Positions 1-5,018 of a stretch of 5,018 bases of DNA are shown in pieces; position 1 is the first letter of the stretch; every line of letters starts with the position of its first letter. The DNA comes from Planctomycetaceae bacterium. GTDB lineage: Bacteria > Planctomycetota > Planctomycetia > Pirellulales > Pirellulaceae. A program made the translations under genes and the position numbers. The DNA lies in NCBI GenBank assembly GCA_018658605.1, contig JABHUV010000145.1:1-5018 (forward strand), written 5' to 3'. The notes beneath the pieces are model-generated. The model was not told the DNA's origin. It did no database searches and worked only from the letters and a program-made list of their open reading frames with translations.

Positions 1-554
1 TTACCCCCAGTGACAATGACTTTGGTGACCGCACAATTCGTATGGTACTGCACGCCGTGTTTTCGCCCTACCTTTATATAGGCGCTGACGAGTTCGGCAG
101 GTTGCAAATGCCCATCGGTGGGGCAATAGCACGCGTCAAGCAAATCATCGCTTTTCATGTACGGCAACTTTGCCGCAACCTCCGTTTGCGTTAGATGCTC
201 AATGTCGAAACCAATACTTTTTCCCATCGTAACGAGATCCGCGATTTCCTGAGCTCGCTCGGGCGTTTCAGCGATACGTAAAGACCCAGTCTGTACGTAA
301 ATTTCAACGTCAGCCTGCTTTTCCAAATCGAGTACAATTTCTACTCCATCCATCAGCATCCGTGTCGATTCAGCAGTTCCGCGTAATTGCCCCAGTAATC
401 CTGCAGCGCGACCCGTAGACCCGTTACCCAGTTGTTCACGTTCTAGCACAACCACAGATTGTCCACGCTTGGCAAGTTGCATCGCAGTGCTTAATCCGGC
501 AACCCCAGCTCCAATCACAATAACGTCAAACGATGTTTGCATTTTATTATTCAT
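1..554 (-). CDS. FAD-dependent oxidoreductase of the DAO (glycine/D-amino acid oxidase) family, partial
   Basis: This is the N-terminal 184 codons of a minus-strand gene; the C-terminal half lies beyond the left edge. Seen: a Rossmann beta-alpha-beta nucleotide-binding start, with FDVIVIGAGVAGLSTAMQLA at residues 9-28 (GxGxxG at 15-20) and VVVLER at 34-39, where E38 would bind the adenosine ribose of FAD. GSTGRAAGLL follows at 45-54. That order is typical of the DAO superfamily (glycine oxidase, sarcosine and dimethylglycine dehydrogenases), which oxidise secondary or primary amines of small amino acids; the substrate cannot be read from this half. There is no signal peptide, so it is probably cytoplasmic. 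In dimethylglycine dehydrogenase-type enzymes the matching motif is TWHAAG, whose His carries covalent FAD; here the position is R49, suggesting non-covalent FAD. The start at 554 is used because a small upstream frame ends there in an ATGA overlap; the ATG at 542 (M5) is an equally good start. No Shine-Dalgarno is visible at either. It lies 50 bp after the lipoprotein gene, probably in the same transcript. Confidence 0.88.
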   Translation of the reverse strand, partial: MNNKMQTSFDVIVIGAGVAGLSTAMQLAKRGQSVVVLEREQLGNGSTGRAAGLLGQLRGTAESTRMLMDGVEIVLDLEKQADVEIYVQTGSLRIAETPERAQEIADLVTMGKSIGFDIEHLTQTEVAAKLPYMKSDDLLDACYCPTDGHLQPAELVSAYIKVGRKHGVQYHTNCAVTKVIVTGG

Positions 555-604
555 AGAACCAATCTAACAAATTTCTTCATCAATCAACCGCTGCCCGCCA
601 CAAT

Positions 605-1195
605 TTATCGCATTCGCGTGAATTCAAAAGCCACTTGCCAGTCGCCTTTTTTGCCAGCGGTCAACTGTTGCAGCAATGCGTCCCGCTCATAAAAGTCTCC
701 GAGGAAGCTGGAGATGCGAGTCCGGGCGTCTTTATTAAGCGAGTACATCACGAGTCTATTTTCGATTAACTCATATTTAACGACGCTGAAGCCGCGATCT
801 TTTTCGCCCCCGGTCGGTTTTTCAGGTTCAGACGAGCCCACGTTGAGATATCGAGTATCACCAATCTTAGTGACCCAGGCGTATTGAGTACGTCGTTTAT
901 CCTTAGACTCTCCGGGGAGTGCCGGTTTATGGAATTCTGTGAAACCGACAATGAAGATGTTCTTTTCTGGAGCATTCATGATGTTCAGGACTGAAAGTTC
1001 ATCAGGCGTAGGTGTCCTCTTTGTCGCCCCCGAAGAGTCACCGTAATCGTAGTTTGCAACCAGCTTCCAAGGACTCATCAATTTTGTTTCAGCAACGGCG
1101 TCTACGGGTTGCGATAGTGGGTAGTCCCATTCACACCCCGCAAGAACTGCGAGGGTCAATAATAGGCTCAAATGATGACAGCTATTGAAACGCAT
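605..1195 (-). CDS. Small lipoprotein of unknown function, possibly lipocalin-like
   Basis: This encodes 196 residues. Seen: a lipoprotein signal peptide with a basic N-terminus (R2), a hydrophobic core at 9-19 (LSLLLTLAVLA) and the lipobox LAGC at 18-21, so C21 would be lipidated after signal peptidase II cleavage. The mature protein starts CEWDYPLSQP. The residues after C21 are E and W rather than Asp, which by the enterobacterial rule would not hold it in the inner membrane, though that rule may not apply here. The body is soluble and rich in short strands: SPWKLV (41-46), NIFIVGF (79-85), TQYAWVTKIGDTRYLNV (103-119), FSVVKYELIENRLVMYSLN (136-154) and WQVAFEF (186-192). From memory, the PLS...W start with a later Y-E-x-x-x-N-x-L strand resembles small beta-barrel (lipocalin-like) lipoproteins common in Planctomycetota; this is a weak family assignment. 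The start lies 8 bp after the stop of the propeller gene, without a Shine-Dalgarno, which suggests an operon and translational coupling. It may be a partner of that exported protein. Confidence 0.85.
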   Translation of the reverse strand: MRFNSCHHLSLLLTLAVLAGCEWDYPLSQPVDAVAETKLMSPWKLVANYDYGDSSGATKRTPTPDELSVLNIMNAPEKNIFIVGFTEFHKPALPGESKDKRRTQYAWVTKIGDTRYLNVGSSEPEKPTGGEKDRGFSVVKYELIENRLVMYSLNKDARTRISSFLGDFYERDALLQQLTAGKKGDWQVAFEFTRMR

Positions 1196-1203
1196 CTAAA
1201 TTA

Positions 1204-2292
1204 CTAGACTTTCTTCAAAAGATTGATTCTACCAACCCCAACCCATTCAGCGACATAAATGTTACCGTCATGATCGAAGCAAGCATCGTGGGGATGGATG
1301 AATTTTCCTTCTTTCCAGCGAGCGGGTTGCCGCCGCATCGCAAAATTGTCAGCAAGTACTTCTTTGCGCCAAGTTGGGTCGTTGCCGAGCTGCGTGACGA
1401 CTTGGTTGTCTTTACCCAAAACCGTTATGCGAGCGTGCAGGTCCGGTACCAACATCAGGTCGCCCTGTGTATCGATATCGGCGGGGAATAGCATATCTTT
1501 GACGACGCCGATCTGTTTTCCGGATTGATCAAAATATTGCAGCCGTGCATTGGCGCGATCACAAACGACTAGGGCAGGGGTGCGGCCAGGCCGATCATCC
1601 CACCAGAGGCCATGCGGAGTTTGGAATTTACCGAGTTCGGTACCCGTTCCACCAAAATGGCCGATGACGTTTGCGTCTTTGTCATAACGAATGATGAAGT
1701 TTGATCCATAACCGTCACCAACAAAAAATCCTCCATCAGGGGCAAAGGCGATATTCGTGGGGCTGAATTTGCGGCCCTTGCCCCAGACGCCTGGTTTTTC
1801 ATTGATAAATGGCGCTGCACCCTCGTAGGATTCGAGTTTAGGTGCCGTCTTTTTCCAGATCGTTTCGCCCTTAAGAGTGGTTTTTGCGATATATCCTTTA
1901 TTGTCACAAAGATAGAGGTATTCCTGATTACCTTCTTTACGGATATCGATACCATGCCCTCCACCGTGGTATTCTTTGCCGAATGATCGAACGAAACGGC
2001 CTTTGCCATCGAATACGACAACGGCGTCCATTAACTCAACGGTTTTGGTACGGTGTTTAATATAGATGAGACCTTCGGCATCAACAGCCACACCATGGGT
2101 GTCTTCCCAATGAATGTGATCGGGGACTCGCATACAATCATGTTCGACCGCATATTGGCATTCGCCTGAACCAACTATCTTAGGTTTGCTATCGGATTTA
2201 TCCGTTGCGTTTGCGAAAGCAGGGGCGGTGGATGCTACCAGCATTGTCGCCGTACTATTTCGTAAGAATTGTCGTCTATTGGATTTTTTCAT
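1204..2292 (-). CDS. Tat-exported six-bladed beta-propeller protein, PAL-like (NHL repeat) lyase candidate
   Basis: This encodes 362 residues. The N-terminus has a Tat signal: NRRQFLR at 5-11, a hydrophobic stretch at 15-25 and an AFA cleavage site ending near residue 27, so the protein is probably exported folded, as expected for a metal- or cofactor-binding protein. The rest is NHL-type propeller: THGVAVDAEGLIYIKHR (65-81), GGHGIDIR (111-118), FSPTNIAFAPDGGFFVGDGY (176-195), FQTPHGLWW (223-231), LVVCDRANARLQYF (241-254) and FIHPHDACFDHDGNIYVAEW (331-350). The order and spacing match what I recall of mammalian peptidyl-alpha-hydroxyglycine alpha-amidating lyase: H113, H227 and H335 match its three zinc-binding His; Y195 its catalytic Tyr (DGY); R81 and R246 its two active-site Arg. 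PAL splits peptidyl-hydroxyglycine into a peptide amide and glyoxylate. Whether this protein does so is unknown, and a non-enzymatic NHL protein remains possible. ATG at 2292 puts the twin Arg at residues 6-7 and is the only sensible start. It is the first gene of the minus-strand block, with the lipoprotein 8 bp downstream. Confidence 0.9.
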   Translation of the reverse strand: MKKSNRRQFLRNSTATMLVASTAPAFANATDKSDSKPKIVGSGECQYAVEHDCMRVPDHIHWEDTHGVAVDAEGLIYIKHRTKTVELMDAVVVFDGKGRFVRSFGKEYHGGGHGIDIRKEGNQEYLYLCDNKGYIAKTTLKGETIWKKTAPKLESYEGAAPFINEKPGVWGKGRKFSPTNIAFAPDGGFFVGDGYGSNFIIRYDKDANVIGHFGGTGTELGKFQTPHGLWWDDRPGRTPALVVCDRANARLQYFDQSGKQIGVVKDMLFPADIDTQGDLMLVPDLHARITVLGKDNQVVTQLGNDPTWRKEVLADNFAMRRQPARWKEGKFIHPHDACFDHDGNIYVAEWVGVGRINLLKKV

Positions 2293-2315
2293 GATGGCAT
2301 TGTACCAGAATACAA

Positions 2316-2365
2316 GTGTAAATTTGTGGTTTCCCGTTTAGCTTAATTCGTGTAAATTTGTGGTT
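2316..2365. repeat. Perfect 16-bp direct repeat, two copies, in the divergent promoter region
   Basis: GTGTAAATTTGTGGTT occurs at 2316-2331 and again, without mismatch, at 2350-2365. The offset is 34 bp, a little over three helical turns. The copies lie between the two divergent start codons and outside any likely coding frame. Same-orientation copies at about this spacing are common for cooperative binding sites of a transcription factor; they could also be a remnant of a small dispersed repeat. No known operator consensus is recognised. Confidence 0.8.
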
Positions 2366-2423
2366 CAGATTTACGCATAATCAGTTTACCTAGCAGCGTT
2401 CAGGACGTTAGCTCGGGGTTCAA

Positions 2424-2429
2424 TATAAT
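2424..2429 (+). promoter_or_regulatory. -10 box of the ABC-F gene promoter
   Basis: A perfect sigma-70-type TATAAT stands 20 bp before the GTG start codon at 2450. No convincing -35 is found at 16-18 bp spacing (the best nearby matches are poor), so the promoter may depend on an activator or on other contacts. Transcription would start near 2436, leaving a leader of only about 12-15 bases with no Shine-Dalgarno. Confidence 0.5.
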
Positions 2430-2449
2430 TCATTTTCTAACGCAAGACC

Positions 2450-4210
2450 GTGGCCGTACTGATTCAAATTCGCAATGCCCATAAAAGTTACGGCGACCAA
2501 GTGTTGCTCGACAGCGCCGATGCGTCGATTGTAGAGAATTCAAAGATCGGGTTCGTTGGCAGAAACGGCGCTGGTAAGTCTACGCTGTTAAGAGTCATCC
2601 TTGGCGAAGAAGAATTGGATTTGGGTGAGGTGATTTTGCACCCCAAGTTACGCTTAGGATATTTACAACAACACGACACGTTTACACCGGAAGAATCAGC
2701 GCTTGAATTTTTGATGCGAGATAGTGGGCAGACTGATTGGAAATGTGGGGAGGTTGCCGGTAAGTTTGAGTTAAAGGATGACTATCTTAACGGTCCGATA
2801 TCAGCCCTGTCGGGCGGATGGCAAACTCGCGTCAAATTATCAGCGTTGCTATTACACGAGCCAAATTTATTGCTGCTAGATGAGCCGACGAACTTTTTAG
2901 ACTTACGAACCCAGATCTTATTAGAGAACTTTTTGCGATCTTTTCGGGGTGGGGTGCTAATGGTTTCTCATGACCGCGGGTTTTTGCAGCAAACGTGTGA
3001 TGAAACGTTGGATCTCTCCCGCGGGAAACTAACGCAGTTCACCGGTAAGATCGATAAATTCCTAGAGTTTCAAGAGGAGCGAAAAGAGCATGATTTAAGA
3101 GTCAATGCGACCGTGATTGCTAAACAGAAACAGTTGGAGAAATTCATCGCGAAGAATCGAGCTGGCGCGAATACGGCGAGTCAGGCCCGTAGTAAACAGA
3201 AACAGTTGGATCGCCTGGAGGTGACTGAAGTTGCGGGGGCGGAGGCAACAGCTCGCATCCGCGCGCCTTTGGTGGATCGGCGGCAAGGCACTGTGTTGCG
3301 ATGTGAGAATTTATCCATCGGATATGGGGATAGCGGTGAGCATGTGATTGCCAGCAGTATTAATTTGGATATTGATCATGGTGAGCGAGTGGCAATTGTA
3401 GGCGATAATGGCGAGGGGAAAACGACGTTATTGCGCAGCCTAGTCGGGTCATTAAAACCGTTGGGCGGTGATGTGAACTGGGGTCACGCGAGTGTCATTG
3501 GAACCTATGCACAACATGTGTATACGACTTTGCCTGAACAACGAACGGTCTACGAGCATTTGGAATACGAGGCGATTGGTGGAACAACGCGTCAACAGAT
3601 ATTGGCGACTGCGGGTGCGTTATTATTTCGTGATTCGCACGTAAACAAGAAGATCAAGGTTCTCAGTGGTGGTGAGCGGGCGCGATTATGTATGGCGGCG
3701 TTGTTGTTGGGTGATTACAACATTTTGGTATTGGATGAACCGGGCAACCATTTGGATGTTGAGACGGTCGAGTCGCTAGCGCAGGCGCTACTGAAGTATC
3801 AGGGCACCGTGGTATTTACGAGTCACGAGCGACATTTTTTAAAGCGAGTGGCCACGAATATTGTAGAAGTGCAGGGTGGTACAGCGAAAAGTTTTCTAGG
3901 GGACTACGACTCGTACATGTATTCGTTGAACCAGCAGGAATCCGCATCCGTGTCGCCCCAGGGTAAAAAGTCCGTGAGCGAAGAGAGCAAGGGCGACCAA
4001 CACCGGCGTCAGAAGAAATTACGACGAAAGATTCAGAACATCGAGAAGAAGATCCAGGCATTGGATAAAGAGAAGGGCGAGTTGAATAAATTGTTGGTGG
4101 AAACGACTGACGCGGATGAGGCATTGAAGGTGCACACTAAGTTTGCGGAGGTGTCGGATTCCCTCGCGCATGCGGAAGACATCTGGTTAGAATTGACCGA
4201 GGCTTTGTAA
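2450..4210 (+). CDS. ABC-F family ATPase, YheS-like, ribosome-associated
   Basis: This encodes 586 residues with two ABC ATPase domains and no membrane segment, the hallmark of ABC-F proteins, which bind the ribosomal E site and act on stalled or idle translation complexes. Domain 1: Walker A GRNGAGKS (37-44), Q-loop Q73/Q74, signature LSGGW (120-124), Walker B LLLLDEPTNFLD (140-151), switch H174 in MVSHDRGFL. The charged linker at about 205-275, including KQKQLEKFI and RSKQKQLDRLE, corresponds to the P-site-tRNA interaction motif. Domain 2: Walker A GDNGEGKTT (318-326), signature LSGGERARL (405-413), Walker B LVLDEPGNHLD (426-436), switch H459 in FTSHERHFL. A basic coiled coil (about 515-552) closes the protein, as in YheS and Uup. 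Only a short segment lies between the domain 1 Q-loop and signature, so the arm is short or absent. The catalytic Glu (E145, E430) are present. The GTG start is set by the stop codon at 2438-2440 and by MAVLIQIRNAHKSYG matching the family N-terminus. A housekeeping role is more likely than antibiotic resistance, but neither is proven. Confidence 0.95.
   Translation: MAVLIQIRNAHKSYGDQVLLDSADASIVENSKIGFVGRNGAGKSTLLRVILGEEELDLGEVILHPKLRLGYLQQHDTFTPEESALEFLMRDSGQTDWKCGEVAGKFELKDDYLNGPISALSGGWQTRVKLSALLLHEPNLLLLDEPTNFLDLRTQILLENFLRSFRGGVLMVSHDRGFLQQTCDETLDLSRGKLTQFTGKIDKFLEFQEERKEHDLRVNATVIAKQKQLEKFIAKNRAGANTASQARSKQKQLDRLEVTEVAGAEATARIRAPLVDRRQGTVLRCENLSIGYGDSGEHVIASSINLDIDHGERVAIVGDNGEGKTTLLRSLVGSLKPLGGDVNWGHASVIGTYAQHVYTTLPEQRTVYEHLEYEAIGGTTRQQILATAGALLFRDSHVNKKIKVLSGGERARLCMAALLLGDYNILVLDEPGNHLDVETVESLAQALLKYQGTVVFTSHERHFLKRVATNIVEVQGGTAKSFLGDYDSYMYSLNQQESASVSPQGKKSVSEESKGDQHRRQKKLRRKIQNIEKKIQALDKEKGELNKLLVETTDADEALKVHTKFAEVSDSLAHAEDIWLELTEAL
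3121..3210 (+). repeat. In-frame perfect 18-bp direct repeat inside the ABC-F linker
   Basis: TAAACAGAAACAGTTGGA is found at 3121-3138 and at 3193-3210, offset 72 bp, which is exactly 24 codons. Both copies are read in the same frame and give KQKQLE (residues 225-230) and KQKQLD (249-254). They sit on the two helices of the linker between the ATPase domains. The DNA identity goes beyond what protein similarity needs. Confidence 0.85.
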
Positions 4211-4247
4211 GACGTTTGGTAACATTCAAACAGGGGCGGTGGTTGTC

Positions 4248-4646
4248 ATGGATTTAATCACTTTTGCAGTCGTCGTTGCGTTGTTGGAGTTCGTGGTTGG
4301 TCTTTCACTGTTGATCTCGCCCGTACGCGGGATGGAGGTGGTGCGTGAGGTTTTGGACAATTCGTCGTTATGGTCGGTGATCATGTTCGGTTTTTTGATT
4401 GTCTCGGTGACCGCGGTTGTACAAGACGGTGAGTTCACGTGGGAATTGCGTGGGGTGATCACCTGGCTTGCGATAGTAACTAGCGTCAAGGCATTGTTAT
4501 ATATATGGTTTCCTGACCAGATGCAGACGATGCAAGGTTGGTTTTTGCGACGTGATAAACCGTTGTGGACGCGGTGCATAGCGGTATTGATGTTATTGTT
4601 TTGCGCATTCTTGGGTTGGTCCGCATACGCAATGCTACAACTCTAG
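4248..4646 (+). CDS. Small integral membrane protein of unknown function, four predicted helices
   Basis: From the ATG at 4248 this encodes 132 residues. Seen: four hydrophobic segments, about 4-24 (ITFAVVVALLEFVVGLSLLIS), 42-59 (WSVIMFGFLIVSVTAVVQ), 69-88 (GVITWLAIVTSVKALLYIWF) and 108-130 (TRCIAVLMLLFCAFLGWSAY). The loops are short; the basic ones (R27 to R33 and R101 to R109) suggest by the positive-inside rule that loops 1-2 and 3-4 face the cytoplasm, with both termini outside. E14 lies within the first helix. No catalytic motif is recognised and the family is unknown. An in-frame GTG at 4239 would add three residues (MVV); ATG is preferred because G-rich sequence (4233-4242) precedes it at ribosome-binding distance. 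The gene starts 37 bp after the ABC-F stop on the same strand with no terminator between, so the two are probably co-transcribed; a functional link is only inferred. Confidence 0.75.
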   Translation: MDLITFAVVVALLEFVVGLSLLISPVRGMEVVREVLDNSSLWSVIMFGFLIVSVTAVVQDGEFTWELRGVITWLAIVTSVKALLYIWFPDQMQTMQGWFLRRDKPLWTRCIAVLMLLFCAFLGWSAYAMLQL

Positions 4647-4781
4647 AATTTTGTGTTGTTGATGGTCAAAAAGGGGTTGCAGCACCGTTGCCCGATTGGT
4701 CGATATCGATACAATACATGTATTATTGGTTAATATTTTTTGTACAGGCGAATAGCTTGCGGTACCGAAGGATATTACACA
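4647..4781 (+). other. Intergenic region upstream of tRNA-Val with two palindromes
   Basis: This 135-bp AT-rich gap holds no credible gene. It has two perfect palindromes close together: TCGATATCGA (4700-4709) and AATACATGTATT (4713-4724). A run of T (4735-4741) follows. No clear hairpin terminator for the membrane-protein gene is visible. The tRNA promoter is expected here. Confidence 0.5.
4688..4715 (+). promoter_or_regulatory. Candidate promoter of the tRNA-Val gene
   Basis: TTGCCC (4688-4693) and TACAAT (4710-4715) are separated by 16 bp, an acceptable sigma-70-type pair. Transcription would start near 4722, about 60 bases ahead of the mature tRNA, leaving a leader for processing. The TATTAT at 4721-4726 is an alternative -10. 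The match is modest and the two palindromes overlap it. Confidence 0.3.
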
Positions 4782-4857
<76 letters not shown>

Positions 4858-4858
4858 T

Positions 4859-4911
4859 AGGCATTTCTTGTGACGGATCATGGTGGTCCGTGACGGGAAA
4901 TGCCTTGTTTT
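4859..4911 (+). terminator. Rho-independent terminator after tRNA-Val
   Basis: AGGCATTTC (4859-4867) pairs perfectly with GAAATGCCT (4897-4905). Inside it, ACGGATCA (4873-4880) pairs with TGGTCCGT (4884-4891, one G-U pair) around a 3-nt loop, with a 5x5 internal loop between the two stems. The T-rich tail TGTTTTCT follows directly. It begins four bases after the tRNA, so it should end the tRNA transcript. Confidence 0.8.
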
Positions 4912-4949
4912 CTAGGGTTTGTGTTTTTGCTGATGGAGCATGAATAGGC

Positions 4950-5018
4950 ATGAACGACGCTGCTGTCACCGCGGGTGACACCGCTTTTGACTCTGGCGCA
5001 ATTCCACAACCTGCTAAA
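4950..5018 (+). CDS. Start of an unidentified gene, cut by the window edge
   Basis: An open frame begins at ATG 4950 and stays open for 23 codons to the edge: MNDAAVTAGDTAFDSGAIPQ and onward. GGAG at 4935-4938 lies 11 bases upstream, slightly far for a Shine-Dalgarno. Other nearby ATGs (4933, 4940) reach stops quickly. The acidic, Ala/Thr/Gly-rich start looks like the disordered N-terminus of a cytoplasmic protein and has no signal peptide; no family can be named. A perfect 7-bp hairpin falls within its first ten codons. Confidence 0.45.
   Translation, partial: MNDAAVTAGDTAFDSGAIPQPAK

Larger units (their letters stand above)
2293..2449. promoter_or_regulatory. Divergent intergenic region controlling both gene blocks
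   Basis: This 157-bp AT-rich gap separates two genes transcribed away from each other, so both promoters should lie here. Towards the plus strand there is a perfect TATAAT (2424-2429). Towards the minus strand the best -10-like match is TACAAT (plus 2299-2304), only about 7 bases before the ATG at 2292 and without a good -35, so that promoter stays unresolved. The region also holds a perfect 16-bp direct repeat (2316-2331 and 2350-2365), and GTAAAT/ATTTAC half-sites (2352-2357 and 2369-2374) that could form a weak hairpin around the second copy. No Shine-Dalgarno is seen ahead of either gene. Confidence 0.6.

Noticed and set aside
1569..2021. 150-residue open frame on the minus strand in another phase of the propeller gene
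   Set aside because: It overlaps the propeller gene completely, is rich in Ser and basic residues without a domain, and the propeller frame carries clear motifs over the same bases.
2352..2374. GTAAAT/ATTTAC inverted pair as a transcription terminator
   Set aside because: The stem is 6 bp and AT-rich with a loop of 11 bases, has no T tail, and lies between divergent genes where no terminator is needed.
3816..4124. 102-residue minus-strand frame opposite the ABC-F C-terminus
   Set aside because: The ABC-F frame is certain here, and the opposite frame is Ser/Arg/Pro-rich with no recognisable domain.
4226..4579. 117-residue minus-strand frame opposite the membrane protein
   Set aside because: Its Thr/Asn-rich composition is typical of an antisense shadow of a hydrophobic gene, and it has no motif.
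4773..4778. TATTAC as a -10 box for tRNA-Val
   Set aside because: It is only three bases before the mature tRNA, so transcription would start inside the tRNA.

Overview
The window is about 5 kb of gene-dense bacterial chromosome of moderate GC content. It has two divergent gene blocks and a tRNA gene. Several features suggest Planctomycetota, with no certainty: a Tat-exported NHL-type beta-propeller protein, a short lipoprotein with a CxWxxPLS-type N-terminus after the lipidated Cys, a YheS-like ABC-F protein starting with GTG, almost no recognisable Shine-Dalgarno sequences, and a tRNA without an encoded CCA end. No phylogenetic marker fixes the lineage. I see no transposase, integrase, CRISPR array or phage gene.

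Minus-strand block (reading from 2292 leftwards). A 362-residue exported propeller protein comes first, then 8 bp later a 196-residue lipoprotein, then after 50 bp a DAO-family FAD-dependent oxidoreductase that runs off the left edge. The spacing supports one operon for the first two and probably all three. The propeller protein is the most interesting: its motifs line up in order with the zinc ligands and catalytic residues of peptidyl-alpha-hydroxyglycine alpha-amidating lyase (PAL), so it may be a zinc-dependent enzyme of the periplasm rather than a structural NHL repeat protein.

Divergent intergenic region (2293-2449). It holds a perfect 16-bp direct repeat (two copies, 34 bp apart) and a perfect TATAAT box placed so that the plus-strand mRNA would have only about a dozen bases of leader.

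Plus-strand block (2450-4646). A complete ABC-F ATPase (ribosome-associated, YheS-like) is followed 37 bp later by a small four-helix membrane protein of unknown function. The ABC-F linker contains an in-frame perfect 18-bp direct repeat.

Right end. A tRNA-Val(UAC) gene at 4782-4855 is followed at once by a long two-part hairpin with a T-rich tail (terminator). A further reading frame opens at 4950 and runs off the right edge; it is too short to identify.
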